Origin: Verrucomicrobiota bacterium
GTDB lineage: Bacteria; Verrucomicrobiota; Verrucomicrobiia; Limisphaerales; DSYF01
Length of the DNA stretch: 7,724 nt
Assembly (NCBI GenBank): GCA_025457725.1
Contig: JALOTU010000089.1
Span: 1-7,724, forward strand
Reading direction: 5' to 3'
Shown: piece after piece, positions 1-6,463 of the stretch
How positions within the stretch are numbered: the first letter of the stretch is position 1
How the letters are laid out: each line of letters opens with the position of its first letter
The notes under the pieces: model-generated
Databases searched by the model: none
Told to the model about the DNA's origin: nothing
What the model saw: the letters and a program-made list of their open reading frames with translations, nothing else
Translations under genes and position numbers: made by a program

Positions 1-1307
1 CTGACGTATCTCAGCGTGAACGACGATCCCAGGAAGGTGCCGCTGATGGTGCCGGAGGTCCTGATATCCCATCCCGAGCCAACCTGGGACCCTGTGCCTG
101 CAACCGAGCTGTCGGTGATGACCAATTCCGGGCACTGCGGGAAAAACGAATCGTTGTAGAGTTCGAGATTCGCCGAGGTGATGATCCGTCCCATCCGCAC
201 CATCGGGGGAACCACTCCGCTGGGATCATTGATGGGATACCAGAAGGTGCAACCTTGCTGGCTCAGGACGGCACTGGTGGTGGTGTAATTGGTGAAAGAG
301 CGGGTCGTGCCGTTGAACGTCAGGTCATAGACCGTGACGTCGCTGACCGAATAATTAGCCGCGATATTGTTGCAACTGGTCGACAGGAACGGATTGGGCA
401 CGGGTGTCAGCTGCCCGGTGCTGTTCAGGATTCGATAGGGGCCGGTGGCTCCATCCGCCGAAGTGGTGGCCTCGACAAAGTAGGGGGCGTTGAGTTCCAG
501 GTTGGTGGAGGTGATCTGCGAAATGAAGCTGCCGGAGAACAGCCCCGCATTGGTGGCCACCGCATTGAGATTGGTGTCGTAGAGCACCAGCGTTGTGCCA
601 AAACCCGTGCCTTCCAGGGCCAGCACATTGGTCGCGCCCGTGTTCGTGATTGTGTAATAGTCCGCGTAATTGAGCAACCGGAGGTTGGAGCGACTGTCCT
701 GGCTCGAGAGCGCCCCGTAGATCAGATTGGCGCCGGTGGCTGTGCCGCTGTGCAACTTCAAGGAGATATAGCCGGTGGTGAACTGGCCATCCTTGGTCAT
801 GATCATGACGTTGATCTTCTGATTGGAAACGGTTGCCAGACTGAGCAGGTCCGCGACGGAGGGACTCATGTACCGGATCTGATTCGACGTGGTTTGCACC
901 TCGAAAACGCCGTTGGTATCCGGCACTCCGGTGTAGGTGTCCGCTGTGAAGATGCCGTTGTTGGTCGGGCTGGTCCATCCCTGGATCGTCCAGGTGTAGG
1001 AGGCCACCTCGGACGGGGCCACGTCGGTCACCACCTTGATCCAGACATACATGTGCTCATCGATGCCGGAGCAGGCGGGAGCGATGTAGACGTATCCGGC
1101 GCCTCCGGGGAAGGTGGCGCCGTTGAACAGCGCCGGGGTGCTGGAGGAGCAAGCGGGCACGTTGAAGGAGATTTGGACAACAACTGGCTTGTTCGTGGAC
1201 CCGGGGCCGTCATCGAAGCTGCTGCCTCCCGACGTGTCAAAACAACCCGTTGCCACCCACAGCATGATGGCCGTGAAACTGGCCAGAACAGCCCATTTTT
1301 TATTCAT
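1..1307 (-). CDS. Predicted lipoprotein of unknown function (C-terminus beyond window)
   Basis: The reading frame is open from the ATG at 1307 to the left edge, giving 435 visible residues with no stop. I checked the translation line by line. The N-terminus (MNKKW, then a hydrophobic stretch ending VATGC) looks like a type II signal peptide with lipidated Cys22, although Ala at -3 is not the classic lipobox residue. The mature part begins with a Gly/Ser/Asp linker (about 24-40). It then becomes a long Thr/Ser/Asn-rich, beta-looking sequence with five further cysteines (53, 79, 312, 353, 392) that could form disulfides outside the cytoplasm. An alternative ATG lies in frame at 1319. I prefer 1307 because it gives a compact signal peptide and has GGA about eight bases upstream. 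It starts 16 bases after the stop of the upstream membrane-protein gene, so the two are probably one operon. I do not recognise a family. Envelope location is inferred from the signal; no function can be assigned. Confidence 0.8.
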   Translation of the reverse strand, partial: MNKKWAVLASFTAIMLWVATGCFDTSGGSSFDDGPGSTNKPVVVQISFNVPACSSSTPALFNGATFPGGAGYVYIAPACSGIDEHMYVWIKVVTDVAPSEVASYTWTIQGWTSPTNNGIFTADTYTGVPDTNGVFEVQTTSNQIRYMSPSVADLLSLATVSNQKINVMIMTKDGQFTTGYISLKLHSGTATGANLIYGALSSQDSRSNLRLLNYADYYTITNTGATNVLALEGTGFGTTLVLYDTNLNAVATNAGLFSGSFISQITSTNLELNAPYFVEATTSADGATGPYRILNSTGQLTPVPNPFLSTSCNNIAANYSVSDVTVYDLTFNGTTRSFTNYTTTSAVLSQQGCTFWYPINDPSGVVPPMVRMGRIITSANLELYNDSFFPQCPELVITDSSVAGTGSQVGSGWDIRTSGTISGTFLGSSFTLRYV

Positions 1308-1323
1308 TTTCGTTTCCATGAGT

Positions 1324-2301
1324 TCATTGGACACTAAAGCGTTCCGACGCTAGAAGCAGCGATTGTGCCTCCGGGTGGAACAATTCCACCTGGTATTGGC
1401 CGGCGGGCCAGCCGGATTCGACATCCAGCCAGACGTAATTGTAGGCCGATCCCCGACGCACAGGCTCGAATTCCGTGAAGACCATTCGATCATCACTCGG
1501 GTTCCGCCATATCGCCATCACCTGGTCCAGTCCCTCCAACACACGGTCGTTTTCAAAAACGGCAAAAACGCGTTGTTGTCCGGAGGGCAGCACACGGGTT
1601 TGCCCCGTGATCCGTCCGTCCGCATCGGCGCCATCCGTGATGACCAGGGCGGAGGGGCGGACCTCCTCCCTGCGGTTTCCGGCGATCGCATCGTAGATCC
1701 CCAGCAGTGTCGCTTGCGGATCCTCCTGCGCCAGAATCCGGTCCGCTGGCATCCCCAGATACTGTTGCAGAACCGCTCCCAATTCGGCTTTCGACAGCCC
1801 GGAGGAAATCCGTTCCGCCAACGACGCCACATCCTGCCGGTCCAGATGGCGCAACTCCGTCATGGCGCCGCTCACAGCGAATCGACTCAATGCCGCCGCC
1901 GCTTGCTGTTCCCGCGGACTCGCGGAGGCAATGACCTGTTCCAGCCGACGCAGCGCGGCGGAAGCATCTGGAGCTTGGGAGGAAGCCGCGGCACTCGGGG
2001 CGGAAATTGCCGATTCCATTGGACCCGGAGCGATCGTGCGTCGTTGGGACTGAAACGGGCGGGAATCGGCGCGTGAGGGTGACGCCGCCTCTTCGTTGAG
2101 GGAGTGACTTCCCGGTCCGGCGTCCGGCAGCGTCTCCGGGGAACGTCTCAGGGCGGCGGCCAGCTGGAAGAGACCGGGTATAACAATCAACACCAGCAAC
2201 AGCAGGCAGAGCGCTTTGAACGACAATGGCGTGAACGGCTCCGTTTCCTCCCTCTGGGCGCGGGTTTTCGGCACGTTTGAGTTCTTGGAATTCAGGCTCA
2301 T
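1324..2301 (-). CDS. Single-pass membrane protein with C-terminal beta-rich domain, function unknown
   Basis: This is a 325-residue protein. The first 28 residues are polar and basic, followed by one strongly hydrophobic segment (about 30-50, Leu/Val/Ile-rich), so it probably sits in the inner membrane with the bulk of the protein outside the cytoplasm. After the membrane come a Pro/Ala/Ser-rich linker (54-112), a predicted helical region (113-210, Ala/Glu/Gln/Arg-rich), and a compact C-terminal domain (about 217-325) with alternating hydrophobic strands. That domain includes a WPAGQYQVELF segment at 298-308, typical in style of Ig-like beta-sandwich domains where 'G-x-Y-x-V-x-L' forms a late strand. 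No catalytic motif is visible. The ATG at 2301 is the first plausible start and has no clear ribosome binding site. The gene is followed after about 16 bases by the lipoprotein gene, which suggests a shared envelope role. I do not recognise a named family. Confidence 0.8.
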   Translation of the reverse strand: MSLNSKNSNVPKTRAQREETEPFTPLSFKALCLLLLVLIVIPGLFQLAAALRRSPETLPDAGPGSHSLNEEAASPSRADSRPFQSQRRTIAPGPMESAISAPSAAASSQAPDASAALRRLEQVIASASPREQQAAAALSRFAVSGAMTELRHLDRQDVASLAERISSGLSKAELGAVLQQYLGMPADRILAQEDPQATLLGIYDAIAGNRREEVRPSALVITDGADADGRITGQTRVLPSGQQRVFAVFENDRVLEGLDQVMAIWRNPSDDRMVFTEFEPVRRGSAYNYVWLDVESGWPAGQYQVELFHPEAQSLLLASERFSVQ

Positions 2302-2338
2302 GAGTCAGCGTTGCAGTTGGTTCAATGCCAGGCAGCGG

Positions 2339-2431
2339 CGGTCGCCGACGCCAATTCATCCTTCCAAGCAGTAAAGAAGCCAAATGTTGCGGCAGAGGGT
2401 CCGGTGCCGCTGCCCCCCGGTCGCCGACGCC
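2339..2431. repeat. Pair of 14-bp direct repeats in the gap upstream of the membrane-protein gene
   Basis: The sequence cggtcgccgacgcc occurs at 2339-2352 and again, identically, at 2418-2431, 79 bases apart start to start. Both copies lie in the 169-base gap between the HAD gene and the membrane-protein gene. The second copy is flanked by further GC-rich sequence. They could be a protein-binding site pair or simply chance in GC-rich DNA. No convincing -10/-35 pair is visible in this gap. Confidence 0.3.
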
Positions 2432-2470
2432 GGTTGACGCACGCCTGGGCCGTCCGGCGCCAAGCCCGGG

Positions 2471-3157
2471 TCAGTCCCGACCGTTGCGGAGAGCGGCCGC
2501 CTTCAGCTCACGCAGGTCGTTGACCGCCCAATCCGGCGAATGCTGGCGGAGTTCGTCCAGGGTGGCGCCGCCGGTGGCGACGGCCAGCACCCGGGCACCG
2601 ATGGACTTTCCGCATTCGACGTCGCGCGGGGTGTCACCCACTACCACGACTTCCTCCGGGCGGAGGGAGTCGCCGATGACACGACACGCGCGCTGAAACG
2701 CGGCGGCCGCGATCTGGTTCCGATCCTCGTGATCGTCCGCAAACCCCCCGGTGACGAACAGGTCCCACATGTCGTAATGGCGCAGCTTGATCTCCGCGCC
2801 AAGCCGGATGTTGCCGGTCAGCAGACCCAGCAGGGGTGGACGCGGCAGCGCGCGGAGCTCGTCAATAAAATCCAACACCCCCCGACACGGTGCGCCGGCT
2901 GAATCCTGAATGAGGTGATCCAGCCAGAAGACGTAGCGGTCGAAGAACCGTTCGAAATTGGCCGCCGACGGTTCAATGTCGTGGATCCGGAAGAACTCGC
3001 GAACCAGGCTGACGTCGGTGCGACCGGCGAACTTCATTTGCTCGGTGCCGTTGTGCGCGCCGAACTCCGTGGCGAACACCCGGGCAAACGCCTTCATGCC
3101 GGCCCGACCCGTGTGAACGAGCGTCCCGTCGATATCAAAAAAAACCACGCGCACCAT
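2471..3157 (-). CDS. HAD-superfamily hydrolase, phosphoglycolate-phosphatase-like
   Basis: At 228 residues this is the usual length for HAD phosphatases with a helical C1 cap. Motif I is FFDIDGTLV, with nucleophile Asp8 and general acid Asp10. The cap spans roughly residues 18-90. Motif II is LLTGN, with Thr114. Motif IV is VVGDTPRD, with Asp175 and Asp179 for magnesium. The motif III basic residue is most likely Arg146 in DDHEDRN rather than the commoner lysine. Family knowledge says such enzymes hydrolyse small phosphate monoesters in the cytoplasm. The Gph-like layout suggests phosphoglycolate or a similar substrate, but the substrate cannot be read from sequence. The start ATG at 3157 puts motif I at the very N-terminus, as expected. 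The next gene on the same strand begins 169 bases downstream, so co-transcription is possible but not shown. The gene diverges from the IPT/TIG gene across a 146-base gap. Confidence 0.9.
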   Translation of the reverse strand: MVRVVFFDIDGTLVHTGRAGMKAFARVFATEFGAHNGTEQMKFAGRTDVSLVREFFRIHDIEPSAANFERFFDRYVFWLDHLIQDSAGAPCRGVLDFIDELRALPRPPLLGLLTGNIRLGAEIKLRHYDMWDLFVTGGFADDHEDRNQIAAAAFQRACRVIGDSLRPEEVVVVGDTPRDVECGKSIGARVLAVATGGATLDELRQHSPDWAVNDLRELKAAALRNGRD

Positions 3158-3303
3158 CAGGCGGACAGCCTAACCGGTTCCCGAGGCTCTTGCAATGACC
3201 ACAGCGCCATTGCCGACCCGGACCCGATGGTGTAGAAGACTCGCTGGCGGATGCTGGAAATGGATGCCCGACCCTGCTGTTTTCACCGCCCAATGACCAA
3301 ACC

Positions 3304-5667
3304 ATGAGACGATTTAACCCCATGAGGCCTGCTTTTCTGGCGATCTTGATGTCCCTGCCCTTTGCGTTGGCGCTTCGCGCCCAAGTGATCACGAGCTTTT
3401 CGCCAAAGTATGGTTCGCCGGGGGATCCCATGATTATCAATGGCAGCGGTTTTTCGACCTTACCCCTCTACGTAAATTATTGGAATGGCATTCCGCTCAC
3501 CCAGGCTACTATTGTACAGGATAACAAGATCTCAGTGGCGTCCGTGCCCGCTGGGATCAGCACAGGGCCCATCGGGGTCAGTCACAATGGGACTTCATGG
3601 AATTACAGTGCCGACATTTTTACGCTTATCGATTCGTGGGCCTATGTTGAGCAAATAGCACCTTCCTACGGAACTGTGGGGACCGCGGTGATCATTCGCG
3701 GCATTCACTTTGGAACCGTGCCGGTTGTGAAGTTTGGCGGCGTGACCGCATCGAGTGTTCCCAATGCGGCTGGAGACCAGATTACCGCTTACGTTCCTGC
3801 CGGGGCCCCCAGCAACTCGGTGGTGACAGTAACCGCATTGGGTGGCACCTCCACCAATTCAACACCTTTCACCGTGGTTGGAGCGGGGCCTTACATAGCT
3901 GGGTTCACGCCGAGTGCCGGATCGGATACGCAACCCGTTACTCTGACTGGGCTGCACTTTACGGGCGCGACGGCTGTTCGCTTCAATGGCGTTTTGGCCC
4001 CATTCGACCAGGTGACGAACGACAAGGAAATGAAGGCCTATGCTCCCGTAGGCGTCACCACCGGTCCCATCTCGGTTACGACGCCCTTGGGCACTTACAC
4101 CAACAGCACGCTCTTTTACGGCCCAATCCGGCTTAATGGATTCAGCCCTTCGAGCGCCCCGGTGGGATCGCAGGTTATGATCAGCGGCACCAATTTCACC
4201 GGTGCCTCTGCGGTGAAATTCGGCGGATTCACCGGAACCAACGCCTCATTTGTGGTGGTCAACAACAACCAGATTCTTGCCACCGTACCGACCAATGCGC
4301 CGACCGGCATCCTGGTGGTGGTTACCCCGGCAGGTTCCTTTCCCTCAACCACCAACTTCGTGGTCACACCCAGTATCACCGGTTTCACCCCGCAATTTGG
4401 GGCAGCGGGCACACCCGTTCTGATCAGTGGGACGAGACTCCTGGACAACAGCGGAGGCAAACCAACGGTGACATTCAATGGAACCAATGCCACTGTGAAC
4501 AACTGGAACCCACAGCAGGTGCTGGTGATCGCCCCGGATTCCTCCTCGGGTGCAATCACCCTCACGACCGCTGATGGCACCACTGCGAGCACCTCGCCAT
4601 TTTACTATCCGCCTCGCATCACGGGGTTTTCCCCCAACACGAATTCGCCGGGTGCAGTCGTAACTCTCACCGGACAAAGTCTCACCAACGCCAGCAGTGT
4701 TCTATTCAACGGCGTCCCTTCGACCAACGTCGTTGTTTTCAACAACACTTCTCTCCAGGCCAAAGTCCCGACAGGAATCACCACCGGGCCCATTACCGTG
4801 ACCACGCCTGGTGGGACCACCAACAGTACGGCTCTTTATTATGCCTTCCCCGTAATCAGCGCATTTGCTCCGGACAGCGGCGGCGTCGGTACAACCGTGA
4901 CCGTCTTCGGCAGCAGCTTCCAGGGAACCACCGAGGTCAAATTCAATGGAGTCAATGCAACCTTCAGCAATGTCCTTGGCAACCAACTGACAGCTGTGGT
5001 TCCGGAGGATGCCTCCACCGGACCCATCTCCGTCACCGCCCCGGCTGGGATGGCCACGAGCAGCGGGGTCTTTGTCGTTCCGCGCGCAGGCGACCTCCAG
5101 ATCAACGCCTTCACAAACGCGCCCAATCCTGTGATCGTCGGCGGCAACCTGACCCTGATCATCGTGCCCACCAACAGTGGCCCCGACATTGCCTCAAACG
5201 TGATCGCTGCCGTGACGTATCCCGCGGGCGTCCTGGTGAAATCCGCCTCCACCCCCAAGGGCACCGTGAACACCAACAGCAGCCTGGTGACGTTCAATAT
5301 TGGTTCACTGGCGAAATCCGAGGCCCTCACCCTGACTTTGGTGCTGACAGCCCAGTCGTCAGGCTTGGTCAGCAATACGGTGACGCTTTTCAGTACGACG
5401 TTTGATCCCAATGCCGCCAACAACACCGCTTCGCGCGTGACCACGGTCCTGTCTTCGCCGGAGTTGACTATCGGCCCGGTCGGGACCAATCAGGTTCGTC
5501 TGTCCTGGCCGGTGTCGGTCAGCAATTTCCTCCTGCAATCCACCCTGGCGCTGACCAACAACCCGCCCTGGGCCAACGTTCCGGGCACGCCGGTCATCGA
5601 GGGAAACGAGCGGGTGGTGACCCAGCCGAGCACCGGGGTGGCAAAGTACTACCGGCTGAAGCAGTAG
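3304..5667 (+). CDS. Exported IPT/TIG-repeat protein with DUF11 domain and C-terminal beta module
   Basis: This is a 787-residue protein. Residues 1-26 form a Sec signal peptide (basic start, hydrophobic core, probable cleavage after LALRA before Gln27), so it is exported. Seven tandem IPT/TIG immunoglobulin-like domains follow, starting near residues 28, 114, 197, 276, 357, 438 and 517. Each opens with a version of 'I-x-G-F-x-P-x-x-G-x-x-G-x-x-V-x-I-x-G-x-x-F'. Residues about 597-715 resemble DUF11, with the usual 'N-P-V-x-x-G' opening and 'D-P-N-x-x-N-N' ending. Residues 719-787 are a short beta-rich tail ending KYYRLKQ, a style common on exported verrucomicrobial proteins. There is no LPXTG motif, transmembrane tail or PEP-CTERM motif, so how it is held at the surface is unclear. 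A structural or adhesive role outside the cell is inferred, with no catalytic domain seen. An alternative start at Met7 (3322) would shorten the signal's basic region. The gene runs convergently into the lipoyl enzyme gene. Confidence 0.88.
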   Translation: MRRFNPMRPAFLAILMSLPFALALRAQVITSFSPKYGSPGDPMIINGSGFSTLPLYVNYWNGIPLTQATIVQDNKISVASVPAGISTGPIGVSHNGTSWNYSADIFTLIDSWAYVEQIAPSYGTVGTAVIIRGIHFGTVPVVKFGGVTASSVPNAAGDQITAYVPAGAPSNSVVTVTALGGTSTNSTPFTVVGAGPYIAGFTPSAGSDTQPVTLTGLHFTGATAVRFNGVLAPFDQVTNDKEMKAYAPVGVTTGPISVTTPLGTYTNSTLFYGPIRLNGFSPSSAPVGSQVMISGTNFTGASAVKFGGFTGTNASFVVVNNNQILATVPTNAPTGILVVVTPAGSFPSTTNFVVTPSITGFTPQFGAAGTPVLISGTRLLDNSGGKPTVTFNGTNATVNNWNPQQVLVIAPDSSSGAITLTTADGTTASTSPFYYPPRITGFSPNTNSPGAVVTLTGQSLTNASSVLFNGVPSTNVVVFNNTSLQAKVPTGITTGPITVTTPGGTTNSTALYYAFPVISAFAPDSGGVGTTVTVFGSSFQGTTEVKFNGVNATFSNVLGNQLTAVVPEDASTGPISVTAPAGMATSSGVFVVPRAGDLQINAFTNAPNPVIVGGNLTLIIVPTNSGPDIASNVIAAVTYPAGVLVKSASTPKGTVNTNSSLVTFNIGSLAKSEALTLTLVLTAQSSGLVSNTVTLFSTTFDPNAANNTASRVTTVLSSPELTIGPVGTNQVRLSWPVSVSNFLLQSTLALTNNPPWANVPGTPVIEGNERVVTQPSTGVAKYYRLKQ
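3385..5079 (+). repeat. Seven tandem IPT/TIG-domain repeats within the exported protein gene
   Basis: Units begin at about 3385, 3643, 3892, 4129, 4372, 4615 and 4852, and are 78-86 codons long. The later units share a recurring phrase near their ends: TGPI(S/T)VT at residues 253-259, 494-500 and 572-578, with a weaker TGPIGVS at 87-93. Units 3 and 6 are the most alike in this part. The repeats are conserved mainly at protein level and have diverged in DNA, so this is an old domain array rather than a recent tandem duplication. Confidence 0.8.
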
Positions 5668-5668
5668 C

Positions 5669-5684
5669 CGGGTGCCGAAACCCG
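5669..5684. terminator. Weak hairpin between convergent genes
   Basis: CGGGT (5669-5673) pairs with ACCCG (5680-5684) around a six-base loop, starting two bases after the stop of the IPT/TIG gene and in the 29-base gap before the convergent lipoyl enzyme gene. There is no T-run on either side, so this is at best a weak or bidirectional terminator. Its position is the main support. Confidence 0.25.
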
Positions 5685-5696
5685 TCACTGCTGCGC

Positions 5697-6371
5697 TCAG
5701 CGCCGCCGGTTATGGGTCTCGGTGGCGTATTTCCCGGCTGCCAGGACGGCGGCCCGGCTCAATATCTCATCGCTGACCCGCCAGGACTCCGACTGCGCGC
5801 CAGCGGCATCAAGCATCGCCCGTTGCCAGGCGTGGCGGTCCCACTCGATCGTCGGGGGCTGGACCGATCCCTGAATGAGCAGGCCGGTCCGGGTGCGTCG
5901 TTGCGCGGCCCCGGCAATCTTGCGTTCCTGCCATAGAACGTCGTAAACCTCGTGCCCGGCAAAGCACTGGCCGGGGGCCGGTTTGCGGGAATCCAACGCG
6001 AGCCCGGTCGTGATGCCCATCTGTTGGAAGGCGCCTCGAATCCATTGATGCATGCGCCGATAACTCTCGTCGGCCTTGAGCCGGTGCCAGTCGTGCCCGG
6101 CTGGAATGACCACGCTGTAGGTCCAGTCAGCGTCATGCGGCACCAGGCCACCGCCGGTGGGACGCCGGATCAGCGGGCGCAGCAGGGTGGTTTTCGCCAC
6201 CTCCTCGAATTTCTGGAAGTATCCAAACGAGGCCGCGGTCCGGTTCCAGCCGTAGAAGCGCAACAGCGGACGGGCGGTTTGAGTCGCGGATTCGAGCAGG
6301 GCCTCGTCCAACGCCATGTTGAACGCGGGATCGCCAGGACCGGAATCGAACCATGACCAGGTGTCGCTCAT
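5697..6371 (-). CDS. Lipoate/octanoate protein transferase family (LplA/LipM fold)
   Basis: The 224-residue protein has the biotin/lipoate protein ligase catalytic fold. Visible signatures are an N-terminal FNMALDEALLE helix (17-27), RRPTGGGLVPHD (69-80, the lipoyl-pocket loop) and KIAGAAQRR (151-159), whose Lys151 matches the conserved acyl-binding lysine. Such enzymes attach lipoate, or octanoate as its precursor, to a lysine on the lipoyl domains of 2-oxoacid dehydrogenases and glycine-cleavage H protein in the cytoplasm. Cys136, just before this lysine block, sits where LipM-type octanoyltransferases carry their catalytic cysteine, whereas LplA ligases lack it. The protein also lacks the extra C-terminal accessory domain of E. 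coli LplA. An octanoyltransferase role is therefore possible, but I leave the symbol blank. I chose the ATG at 6371 because family homology starts at once. A start at 6425 would add 18 unconserved residues. The gene diverges from the GrpE-like gene across 92 bases. Confidence 0.88.
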   Translation of the reverse strand: MSDTWSWFDSGPGDPAFNMALDEALLESATQTARPLLRFYGWNRTAASFGYFQKFEEVAKTTLLRPLIRRPTGGGLVPHDADWTYSVVIPAGHDWHRLKADESYRRMHQWIRGAFQQMGITTGLALDSRKPAPGQCFAGHEVYDVLWQERKIAGAAQRRTRTGLLIQGSVQPPTIEWDRHAWQRAMLDAAGAQSESWRVSDEILSRAAVLAAGKYATETHNRRR

Positions 6372-6427
6372 TTGCTGAAGGAGGCTAGCGGGCGGGCGTC
6401 GATTGCACAGCGCAAAACCCGCCATCC

Positions 6428-6457
6428 TTGTGCCGGGGCCGGGCCTATGGCTAGACT
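6428..6457 (+). promoter_or_regulatory. Possible promoter giving a leaderless GrpE-like transcript
   Basis: TAGACT (6452-6457) is a passable -10 box, matching four of six positions, with a poor -35-like TTGTGC (6428-6433) 18 bases upstream. The ATG at 6464 follows only six bases after the -10, which would place transcription start at or next to the start codon. No ribosome binding site precedes this ATG, which is consistent with a leaderless message. The match is weak and could be chance. Confidence 0.22.
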
Positions 6458-6463
6458 GCCGAC

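Noticed and set aside
355..978. Minus-strand open frame of 207 codons inside the lipoprotein gene
   Set aside because: It is another frame of the same strand, with a Gln/His/Arg-rich translation and no signal or domain. The lipoprotein frame spans it fully and continues to the window edge.
255..1337. Long open frame (360 codons) on the plus strand
   Set aside because: It lies antisense to the lipoprotein frame, which has a convincing signal peptide and a low-complexity beta-like composition. The plus-strand translation is Gly/Arg/His/Val-rich with no family features, as expected of a shadow frame in GC-rich DNA.
1553..2383. Minus-strand open frame of 276 codons overlapping the membrane-protein gene
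   Set aside because: Its translation is Gly/Arg/Ser-rich without structure. The competing frame has a clear transmembrane helix and a folded C-terminal domain.
3137..3144. Run of eight A (T on the coding strand) inside HAD motif I, considered as a slippage or phase-variation site
   Set aside because: It encodes the normal Phe-Phe before the nucleophile Asp8, a usual HAD sequence. There is nothing else to suggest programmed frameshifting.
4116..5489. Several long minus-strand frames opposite the IPT/TIG repeats
   Set aside because: The repeated Thr/Gly/Val codons of the repeats produce stop-free antisense frames in phase. The antisense translations are periodic mirrors of the repeats rather than independent proteins.
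5693..5703. Short palindrome GCGC-TCA-GCGC considered as a terminator stem
   Set aside because: It has only four base pairs, overlaps the stop codon of the lipoyl enzyme gene and has no T-run. It is typical of chance in GC-rich sequence.
6378..6385. AGGAGG-like sequence on the plus strand, considered as a ribosome binding site
   Set aside because: No start codon of a credible gene lies at suitable distance. The GrpE-like ATG is about 80 bases further on, and the lipoyl enzyme is on the other strand.
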